From positions 1-44,620 of the forward strand of contig JAZKIX010000049.1 in the NCBI GenBank assembly GCA_040384645.1: 44,620 bases of DNA, given 5' to 3'. The DNA is from JAZKIX01 sp040384645. GTDB taxonomy: Bacteria; Pseudomonadota; Gammaproteobacteria; Burkholderiales; Burkholderiaceae_D. Positions within the stretch are counted from its first letter, which is position 1. The number at the start of each line of letters is the position of its first letter. Both the position numbers and the translations under genes were made by a program. The notes under the pieces are model-generated. The model searched no databases, was not told the DNA's origin, and saw only the letters and a list, made by a program, of their open reading frames with translations. Of the stretch, positions 37,350-44,620 are shown piece after piece.

Positions 37350-38414
37350 ATGTCACTCGTCTCTATGCGTCAACTGTTGGACCACGCCGCTGAAAACGGC
37401 TATGGTTTGCCCGCTTTTAATGTTAATAACCTTGAGCAGGTGCAAGCCATCATGGCCGCCGCCGACGCGGTCGGCTCGCCGGTCATCATGCAAGCCTCGG
37501 CCGGTGGCCGTAAATACGCCGGTGAGGCGTTTTTGCGACACCTGATTGCGGCTGCGGTCGAAAGCTACCCGCATATTCCGGTGGTAATGCATCAGGATCA
37601 CGGCCAGTCGCCGGCAGTGTGCATGATGGCGATCCAGTCGGGTTTTAGCTCGGTGATGATGGATGGTTCGTTGCTGGAAGACGGCAAAAGCGTCGCCAGC
37701 TATGAACACAATCTGCAAGTGTCGCGTGAAGTGGTCAAGTTTTCGCATGCCATCGGCGTCACAGTCGAGGCCGAGCTGGGTGTACTCGGTTCGTTAGAGA
37801 CCATGATGGGCGACGAAGAAGACGGTCATGGCGCAGCAGGTAAAATGACGCGCGAACAACTGCTGACCGACGTCGCGCAAGCGGCCGATTTTGTCAAAGC
37901 GACGCAATGCGACGCACTGGCAATTGCGATTGGTACGTCACATGGCGCTTACAAGTTTTCGCGCAAGCCGACTGGCGATATCCTGGCGATTGACCGCATC
38001 AAGGAAATCCACGCCCGCATCCCCAATACCCATTTGGTGATGCACGGTTCGTCTTCCGTGCCGCAAGAATTGCTGGCTGAAATCCGTGAATACGGCGGCC
38101 AGATGAAAGAAACCTACGGCGTGCCGGTAGAAGAAATCCAGGAAGGCATCAAGCACGGCGTGCGCAAGATCAATATCGATACCGACGTGCGCCTTGCCAT
38201 GACCGCTGCCACGCGCCGCGTACTGGTGCAAAATCCATCGTCATTTGATCCGCGTGATTTCTTGAAAGCAGCACGTGAAGCAGCCATGATTTTATGCAAG
38301 GCGCGCTTCGTGGCATTTGGTTGTGAAGGCCAAGCTGCTAAAATTAAGCCAATTCCGCTGGAAAAAATGGCGGAAAAATACCGTCAGGGTGCGTTGGCAC
38401 AGATCGTCAATTAA
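37350..38414 (+). CDS. fba: Class II fructose-bisphosphate aldolase
   Basis: A 354-residue zinc-dependent aldolase that splits fructose 1,6-bisphosphate in glycolysis. Motifs: MRQLLDHAAENGYGLPAFNV, zinc-site HQDHGQSP, VEAELGVLG, GTSHGAYKF and VMHGSSSVPQ. The C-terminal GVRKINIDTDVRLAMT is typical of the long class II form. ATG 37350 has GGGAG at 37338-37342. A strong rho-independent terminator follows. Confidence 0.95.
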   Translation: MSLVSMRQLLDHAAENGYGLPAFNVNNLEQVQAIMAAADAVGSPVIMQASAGGRKYAGEAFLRHLIAAAVESYPHIPVVMHQDHGQSPAVCMMAIQSGFSSVMMDGSLLEDGKSVASYEHNLQVSREVVKFSHAIGVTVEAELGVLGSLETMMGDEEDGHGAAGKMTREQLLTDVAQAADFVKATQCDALAIAIGTSHGAYKFSRKPTGDILAIDRIKEIHARIPNTHLVMHGSSSVPQELLAEIREYGGQMKETYGVPVEEIQEGIKHGVRKINIDTDVRLAMTAATRRVLVQNPSSFDPRDFLKAAREAAMILCKARFVAFGCEGQAAKIKPIPLEKMAEKYRQGALAQIVN

Positions 38415-38438
38415 GAAATCTGGCTGTACTTTGGTGCC

Positions 38439-38466
38439 GGGGTACCTTGTTGTACCCCGTTTTTTA
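38439..38466 (+). terminator. Rho-independent terminator after fba
   Basis: An 8-bp perfect stem CGGGGTAC (38439-38446) / GTACCCCG (38453-38460) with a 6-base loop is followed directly by six T. It ends the pyk-fba unit. Confidence 0.9.
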
Positions 38467-38557
38467 TGAGAAATTCGGTGGCTGAAATGAAGCGATTCAA
38501 TTTGGCGCATGAATTGTGTTGAGTTAATTTTAGTAAATCAATTTTTGGTGAATACGT

Positions 38558-39055
38558 ATGTCTGAAAAAACTTTAGTTGGTATCGTCATGGGCTCCGCTA
38601 ACGATTGGGACGTGATGAAGGAAGCAGCGCAAATTTGCAAGGATTTTGGCGTTAGTTACGAGGCTCGCGCCCTGTCGGCGCATCGTACCCCGGTTGAACT
38701 GGAAGCGTGGATCGCCGATATGGAAGCGCGCGGTTGCCAATCCTTTATCGCCGGTGCCGGCGGTGCAGCGCATTTGGCAGGCGTAGTGGCTGCGACCACG
38801 ATTTTACCTATTTTCGGCGTGCCGATTCCGTCGAAATACCTGAAGGGACTCGATTCGCTGCTGGCAACGGTGCAAATGCCGAAGGGCATTCCAGTACCGA
38901 CACTGGCCATCGGCGAAGGCGGTGCAGCCAATGCAGCGCTGGCCGTAGTCGCCATGTTGGCCTTGAACGACGCAGGTTTGAAGGCCAAGTTGGTCGCTTT
39001 CCGTGCCAGCCAGGCCGATAAGGTTCGCAATTCAAAATTGCCAGAATTAGCTTAA
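38558..39055 (+). CDS. purE: N5-carboxyaminoimidazole ribonucleotide mutase PurE
   Basis: A 165-residue class I PurE that moves the carboxyl group of N5-CAIR to give CAIR in purine synthesis. Motifs: IVMGSANDWDVM, ALSAHRTP (catalytic His) and FIAGAGGAAHLAGVVAA, then GVPIPSKYLKGLDSLLA. Class I PurE needs N5-CAIR from PurK. No purK is found next to it or elsewhere in the window. A GGTGA SD lies before the ATG. A terminator stands between it and purC. Confidence 0.95.
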   Translation: MSEKTLVGIVMGSANDWDVMKEAAQICKDFGVSYEARALSAHRTPVELEAWIADMEARGCQSFIAGAGGAAHLAGVVAATTILPIFGVPIPSKYLKGLDSLLATVQMPKGIPVPTLAIGEGGAANAALAVVAMLALNDAGLKAKLVAFRASQADKVRNSKLPELA

Positions 39056-39087
39056 ACCACCATTTAAGCTGTAGTTATTGTCCCTGT

Positions 39088-39127
39088 CACAGAATCGGCT
39101 AATGCTGATTCTGTGATTGTTTTTTTA
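39088..39127 (+). terminator. Terminator between purE and purC
   Basis: Stem CACAGAATC / GATTCTGTG (9 bp, extended by GC/GC across one mismatch) at 39088-39115, then a T-rich run with seven T in a row ending by 39126. It ends ten bases before the purC start and abuts its AAGG SD, so it may attenuate read-through from purE. Confidence 0.75.
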
Positions 39128-39137
39128 AGGAACCGTC

Positions 39138-40016
39138 ATGTCCGGCTTGCTCGAAACCAATCTTAAATCGTTGCCTTTTCTCCATCGCGGCAAAGTACGC
39201 GATATCTACGCCGTCGGCGACGACAAGTTGCTGGTGGTACAGACCGACCGTCTGTCTGCTTTCGATGTGATTCTCGATGATCCGATCCCTAACAAGGGCC
39301 GGATATTGACCACGATGTCTAATTTCTGGTTCAAGAAATTCGGCCATCTGATGCCTAATCACGAGACTGGCATCGACCCTGTCACCGTAGTATCGGCAGA
39401 TGAGCGCGATCAGGTCGAAGGACGCGCCATCGTAGTCAAGAAATTCGTACCGCTCGGCATCGAAGCGATTGTGCGCGGTTACATCATCGGTTCCGGCTGG
39501 AAGGATTATCAAAAAACTGGCGCCATCTGTGGCATTACCTTGCCAGCCGGCTTGAAAGAAGCGCAAAAGTTGCCACAAACGATTTTCACGCCATCGACCA
39601 AAGCGCCGATGGGCCAGCACGACGAGAATATCTCATTCGAAGAAGCCGAAAAAATCGTCGGCGCCGACATCGCGCGCCAAGTACGCGATGCTGCCATTGA
39701 CCTGTACACCCAAGCCGCCGAATTTGCCGCCACCAAGGGCATCATCATTGCCGATACCAAGTTTGAATTCGGTCTGGATGCGGACGGCAAGATCCATTTG
39801 ATCGATGAAATCCTGACGCCAGATTCGTCCCGTTTTTGGCCAGCGGCGAGCTATCAAGTGGGTATTTCGCCACCTTCTTTCGACAAGCAATTTGTGCGTG
39901 ATTGGCTGGAAACCCAGCCTTGGGATAAAAAAGCGCCAGCCCCGCGCCTGCCTTTGGCAGTAGCCGAGCAAACTGGTGAAAAGTATGCCGAAGCATTGCG
40001 TTTGTTGACGCAGTAA
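39138..40016 (+). CDS. purC: Phosphoribosylaminoimidazole-succinocarboxamide synthase
   Basis: A 292-residue SAICAR synthetase that joins CAIR and aspartate with ATP. Motifs: LHRGKVRDIYAVGDDKLL, TDRLSAFDV, GIEAIVRGYI, SGWKDYQKTG, FTPSTKAPMGQHDENIS, DTKFEFG and LIDEILTPDSSRFW. AAGG lies 7 bases before the ATG. It acts directly after PurE in the pathway. Repeat copy F follows the stop. Confidence 0.95.
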   Translation: MSGLLETNLKSLPFLHRGKVRDIYAVGDDKLLVVQTDRLSAFDVILDDPIPNKGRILTTMSNFWFKKFGHLMPNHETGIDPVTVVSADERDQVEGRAIVVKKFVPLGIEAIVRGYIIGSGWKDYQKTGAICGITLPAGLKEAQKLPQTIFTPSTKAPMGQHDENISFEEAEKIVGADIARQVRDAAIDLYTQAAEFAATKGIIIADTKFEFGLDADGKIHLIDEILTPDSSRFWPAASYQVGISPPSFDKQFVRDWLETQPWDKKAPAPRLPLAVAEQTGEKYAEALRLLTQ

Positions 40017-40029
40017 TTGCCTTAAATGT

Positions 40030-40114
40030 AAAAAATGAGGGGGTATAGGCTGTTTTATACCTTCTCCCGCACATTTTATAAGCGTCATTTTAAATACTGT
40101 ATGGAGTATATTTT
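40030..40114 (-). repeat. Intergenic hairpin repeat, copy F
   Basis: Read on the minus strand: AAAATATACTCC...GTATTTAAAA, the box GTGCGGGAG, then GGTATA/TATACC as a 6-bp second stem ending CCTATACCCCC. It lies between purC and sua5, in the opposite orientation to both. Confidence 0.8.
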
Positions 40115-40158
40115 GAGTTTGTGAGGCTGTTTTTTGCTGACCTGCTCTCAATTTCGCG

Positions 40159-41181
<1,023 letters not shown>

Positions 41182-41300
41182 GGTATCGACGGCATTTCCT
41201 GCTAGCCATTTGTTGCCAGAAACCGCTCAATATAATAAGGTAAGCGTAATGCAGTTTTGGTAAGGTTTTAGCACGGTTTAGAGCTAGCTTGGCAATGCGC

Positions 41301-41315
41301 TGGCACAACTCTTGC
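41301..41315 (+). promoter_or_regulatory. Sigma-54 (-24/-12) promoter upstream of tagH
   Basis: TGGCAC (41301-41306), 5 bases, then TTGC (41312-41315) match the sigma-54 consensus with the exact 12-base distance between the GG and GC elements. Transcription would start near 41326, about 105 bases before the tagH start. An enhancer-binding activator would be needed. Confidence 0.65.
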
Positions 41316-41430
41316 GGTACGGAACCGGCCTCAATTTGCCGAGCACTTTTATTTTCAAATGTGTTGGCAGTGTGCAGCCAGCGTCGACCATCTCTGGCCC
41401 TATGGCCCATGTATTCCGGAGCACTAACTG

Positions 41431-42510
41431 ATGATCAAAATTGCCGTCGTTTCTTATAACAACGAAGTGCCCGCAGAGCCGCTGTTTGCCTTGTTCGGAC
41501 AAGAAGGCAATACCCTCGGACGTGGCGAAGACAATTTTTTTGTTTTACCCGACCCGCAAAATGTGGTGTCGCGGTCACAAGCTTCGATCTGGAGTGACGG
41601 CACGCGTCACACTTTGGTCAATTTAAGTCAGGCCAATCCAATTCTCGTCAACGGCCAGGAAATTGTCCCAGAGCGCGACTATGAAATCCAGGTAGGTGAT
41701 GAAATTCAAGTGGGCTTATATCTGATGCGGGTCGAATCGCCGAGTACGGCAATGTATGTCGCGCCAGAAATCGAGCGCACGATCTTGCTGCGACCAGCCG
41801 CTGCCGCAGCCGTGGTAGCAGCAGCGGCGGCAGCACCGCCGAAAAGTGAAGCGGTAGAAGTACCGGCTGCAGCCGTAGCCGCCGAGGTGGCGGAAGTACC
41901 GGTAGAGGCGAATGCCTTGTTACAGGCTTTCTTGCATGGCGCCGGCATTCCATCCGTTAGCATTACCTCTGGCCTGACACCTGAATTGATGGAATTACTG
42001 GGCAAGTTGATTGCTTCTTCCGTCAAGGGAACCATTGAGTTGATTGCGTCGCGCGCTTTGTTCAAGCGTGAAGCAAACGCCGAAGTGACCATGGTTGTGA
42101 TGCGAAATAATAATCCGCTGAAGTTTTTCCCCGACAGCGAAACCGTGCTGATCCAGATGTTGCGCAAGAAAATGCCGGGTTTCATGGGGCCGGTAGAGGC
42201 ATTGGAAGACGCTTTTGCTGATTTACAAGCGCACCAGCGTGGCGTGGTCGCCGGCAATCGTGCGGCGAAAGACGCGATGCTGCGTCGCCTCGACCCGCGC
42301 CGGGTCGAAAAAAAGCTGGACGCTCCGTCGTTTATGGACGGCATGATGCCGGCAAAACGTAAGGCGTTGATGTGGGATTTGTATGCGGAACAGTTCGATG
42401 CGGTGTCGGTGGAATCGAAGGACGATTTCCAGGCTCTGTTTGGCAAGGACTTCCTGAAAGCGTATGAAACTGAAGTAGACCGGTTCAAGGTGGGCGGAAC
42501 CGGTGCCTGA
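41431..42510 (+). CDS. tagH: Type VI secretion FHA-domain protein TagH
   Basis: A 359-residue cytoplasmic protein. Residues about 25-105 are an FHA phosphothreonine-binding domain (LGRGEDNFFVLPD, VSRSQASIW, VNGQEI). An Ala-rich linker (about 120-165) leads to the TagH C-terminal domain (LLQAFLHGAGI, NNPLKFFPD, LEDAFADLQAHQRGV, RRLDPRRVEKKLD, DLYAEQFDAV). In type VI secretion TagH/Fha is the target that the PpkA kinase phosphorylates and the PppA phosphatase reverses; both partners follow here. The stop overlaps the next GTG by 8 bases. Confidence 0.88.
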   Translation: MIKIAVVSYNNEVPAEPLFALFGQEGNTLGRGEDNFFVLPDPQNVVSRSQASIWSDGTRHTLVNLSQANPILVNGQEIVPERDYEIQVGDEIQVGLYLMRVESPSTAMYVAPEIERTILLRPAAAAAVVAAAAAAPPKSEAVEVPAAAVAAEVAEVPVEANALLQAFLHGAGIPSVSITSGLTPELMELLGKLIASSVKGTIELIASRALFKREANAEVTMVVMRNNNPLKFFPDSETVLIQMLRKKMPGFMGPVEALEDAFADLQAHQRGVVAGNRAAKDAMLRRLDPRRVEKKLDAPSFMDGMMPAKRKALMWDLYAEQFDAVSVESKDDFQALFGKDFLKAYETEVDRFKVGGTGA

Positions 42511-43300
42511 TTTAGTGACAAGCAGAAAAAAAATCAGCTTGCTGGTGGCGCAATTGAACGCCATCGGTAGTCGGCCATCGAACGAGGACTCGCTGGCAGT
42601 CGGCGATCAGGATGATCTGGCGTGCTTCGTGATTTCAGACGGTACCGGCGGTCACGCTGCAGGGGAAGTCGCGTCGCGGCTGGTCGCGCAGGAGGTGATC
42701 GACCGCTTTATGCTGGAAGCTTCATTCGGTACCCGCGCCTTGCGTTCGTACATCGACAGCGCCAGCGCCAAAGTGGCACTCAACAAGCGTTTGCACCGCG
42801 AACAGCAAGACATGAGTGCCACCGTTGCGGCACTCTTGATCGATCAGAAAAATAGCCGTTGCGTCTGGGGCCATATGGGCGACACGCGGCTTTATCTGTT
42901 CCGGAACCATAAAATTTCCGCAATGACCAAAGACCACAGTCTGGCGCAGCGATTCATCGAAGCTGGCTTTGGGACGCAAGTCGAATTGCGGATGCATCCG
43001 CAACGCAGCATGTTATTTGCAGCCATCGGTGCTGACGGTGGCATCCAGCCCGACATTACGGTGAGTCCAGTGGAACTGCACCCCGGCGATGCGTTCCTGA
43101 TTTGTTCCGACGGTTTTTGGGAGTGGGTGCGTGAGCCTGAAATGGAATTGTGCCTTGCCGATGCGGGCAGTGTGCAAGATTGGCTGGACGCCATGAATAG
43201 CCTGGCCGAATTACATGTGCAGGCAGCTAATAAATTACGTGACAATTTTTCTGCGATTGCACTATGGGTTGGTGAGCCGGTCAAATCGGACAATGAATAG
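42503..43300 (+). CDS. PP2C-family Ser/Thr protein phosphatase (PppA-like)
   Basis: A 265-residue PPM phosphatase with metal-binding motifs in order: GSRPSNEDS, VISDGTGGH, GHMGDTRLYLF, LICSDGFWEW, and RDNFSAIAL. It starts at GTG 42503 inside the end of tagH, indicating translational coupling. The context (tagH before, kinase after) points to the phosphatase that resets TagH phosphorylation in type VI secretion. It has no membrane segment. Confidence 0.88.
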   Translation: MPDLVTSRKKISLLVAQLNAIGSRPSNEDSLAVGDQDDLACFVISDGTGGHAAGEVASRLVAQEVIDRFMLEASFGTRALRSYIDSASAKVALNKRLHREQQDMSATVAALLIDQKNSRCVWGHMGDTRLYLFRNHKISAMTKDHSLAQRFIEAGFGTQVELRMHPQRSMLFAAIGADGGIQPDITVSPVELHPGDAFLICSDGFWEWVREPEMELCLADAGSVQDWLDAMNSLAELHVQAANKLRDNFSAIALWVGEPVKSDNE

Positions 43301-43414
43301 TGTAAACAAGCGACAAAAATAAGTGCAGCAAAGAAATTAAGCAAATGTGCAAGCGATTTATTAAGAAATGAAAAAGATGTCAAGAGTAGGTAAAACCACA
43401 AGGTTGAGTCGAAC

Positions 43415-44620
43415 GTGAAAACACAAGATATATTCACTAGCACCATACTGACTGCGCCTGTGACCGGATCGGAGAACTGCCTTCCGATTGGCACTCGTTT
43501 GTCCGATTTCGAGATCACAGGGATCGTCGGCGAAGGCGGTTTCGGTATCGTCTATGTGGCGTTCGACCATTCTTTGCAGCGTACCGTCGCTATCAAGGAA
43601 TACATGCCTGGCACCCTAGCGGGCCGCAGTTCGGATGAAAGCGTGTCGGTACGTTCCAAGCGTCAGCAAGATACCTTCAATGCCGGTTTGAGAAGCTTCA
43701 TTAACGAAGCGCGTCTGTTGGCGCAGTTCGATCATCCATCGCTGGTCAAGGTCTATCGCTTCTGGGAGCAGAATAAAACCGCCTATATGGCGATGCGTTA
43801 TTACAAGGGCCAGACGCTGAAACAAATCGTGTTGGAAAACCCGGATATCGTCACCGAGGCTTGGTTGCGTTTCATTTTCAAGCAAATCCTTGATGCACTT
43901 GAGTCGCTGTACAAGATGAAGATTTTGCATCGCGATATCTCGCCCGATAACATCATCATTCAAAAAAATGGCGCGGCAGTCTTGCTTGATTTCGGCGCAG
44001 CCCGACAGATCATCGGCGACATGACACAGGGTCTGACGGTCATCCTTAAGCCCGGTTATGCGCCGATCGAGCAATATGCCGATGACTCGTCGATGAAGCA
44101 GGGGCCATGGACCGATATCTACGCTCTGGCAGCGGTGATGTATCTGNNNNNNNNNNCCTCGGTCGCGCGCATGATCAAAGACCCACTGGAATTATTGCAA
44201 AACGGTGCGCATATCGGCTTCAGCCACAAATTCCTGGTCGCCATCGATAAAGGCTTAGCAGTGCAGCCGGAAGACCGGCCGCAATCGATTTCGGAATTTC
44301 GTAAATTGCTGGGCATCGGCACCTTTGTTTCGGCGCAGGCGCCCGGTATGTCCAATTCTTCCGGTAGTTCGTCGCGCCGTGCTCCAGGCAGCAGCAGTGG
44401 GCCTGAGTCGATTGAAGACGCTGGCGAAGCCAAACAAAAGGCGCTGGTCAGAGCCGCCCGTAAAAAAATCCGCTCCGATTTTCAAGCACCCGACCCGACC
44501 ACACCGAAAGAGAAGAAACCGTTCAATCTTTTAGCTGCCGTCTTGGGCGGCGGCGCATTATTGCTCGCGATCGTGGGGATTTATCTGGATTCCGGTTTCC
44601 CCATTTCCGAGAAATGGCGC
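43415..44620 (+). CDS. PpkA-like Ser/Thr protein kinase (partial, runs off the window)
   Basis: The start is GTG 43415 (a stop lies eight codons upstream and no ATG falls between), with AAGG 11 bases before. Kinase motifs: Gly loop GEGGFGIVY, Lys 61 in VAIKEYMPG, HRDISPDN (Asp near 174), LDFGAAR (Asp near 192) and GYAPIEQY. The N run at 44147-44156 falls after DIYALAAVMYL; frames agree on both sides if the gap is 10 or another length of that class. Some nine residues of the usual sequence seem absent. A membrane helix (LLAAVLGGGALLLAIVGIYL, about 373-392) follows a Ser-rich linker. The rest lies beyond the window. Confidence 0.88.
   Translation, partial: MKTQDIFTSTILTAPVTGSENCLPIGTRLSDFEITGIVGEGGFGIVYVAFDHSLQRTVAIKEYMPGTLAGRSSDESVSVRSKRQQDTFNAGLRSFINEARLLAQFDHPSLVKVYRFWEQNKTAYMAMRYYKGQTLKQIVLENPDIVTEAWLRFIFKQILDALESLYKMKILHRDISPDNIIIQKNGAAVLLDFGAARQIIGDMTQGLTVILKPGYAPIEQYADDSSMKQGPWTDIYALAAVMYLXXXXSVARMIKDPLELLQNGAHIGFSHKFLVAIDKGLAVQPEDRPQSISEFRKLLGIGTFVSAQAPGMSNSSGSSSRRAPGSSSGPESIEDAGEAKQKALVRAARKKIRSDFQAPDPTTPKEKKPFNLLAAVLGGGALLLAIVGIYLDSGFPISEKWR

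Overview
The window looks like a chromosomal stretch of a betaproteobacterium of the order Burkholderiales, most likely Oxalobacteraceae-like. This rests on the pgk-pyk-fba-purE-purC-sua5 gene order, the codon style and the mix of families; no rRNA, tRNA or CRISPR array was seen. Six runs of exactly 10 N (5475, 9358, 11100, 17930, 31796, 44147) are scaffold joins. Three of them break a reading frame that is otherwise intact.

Left part (1-9108): the end of a TonB-dependent receptor overlaps a YfiR-type periplasmic protein, which overlaps a CHASE8/HAMP hybrid histidine kinase, so the three form one tight operon. A degenerate EAL-HDOD protein converges on it. Next come a fused binding-protein/permease of an osmoprotectant ABC importer, moaC, a BepA-like M48 protease with TPRs, and a small conserved hypothetical.

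Middle (9334-23607): a 1481-residue protein made of an N-terminal domain, about 880 residues of Ala/Glu/Lys/Arg coiled coil, one membrane helix and an AsmA-like periplasmic domain. It is followed by a two-gene YeeE/YedE sulfur-compound transporter, a TelA / YiaAB / XpaC-like cluster, sbcD-sbcC, and a divergent DEDDh exonuclease.

Accessory stretch (23788-32300), AT-richer by eye: a cold-shock/DUF1294 membrane protein, a secreted FnIII plus beta-helix protein, and a secreted protein with 14 beta-propeller repeats plus FnIII and Ig-like domains.

Right part (32377-44620): a YheT-family hydrolase, an NTF2-like protein, a small zinc-finger protein, then pgk, pyk and fba (lower glycolysis), purE and purC (purine synthesis), and sua5 (tRNA t6A). 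The end is a type VI secretion post-translational module: tagH (FHA), a PP2C phosphatase and a PpkA-like kinase running off the window, with a good sigma-54 promoter upstream.

The most interesting unexplained signal is a family of about 85-bp intergenic repeats. Seven copies (9117, 14015, 24541, 27925, 32210, 33834, 40030) lie in both orientations. Each has an AT-rich hairpin, a conserved central GTGCGGG-like box and a second hairpin closing on TATACYCCC, with stem changes that look compensatory. Three same-orientation copies bracket the two secreted-protein genes.
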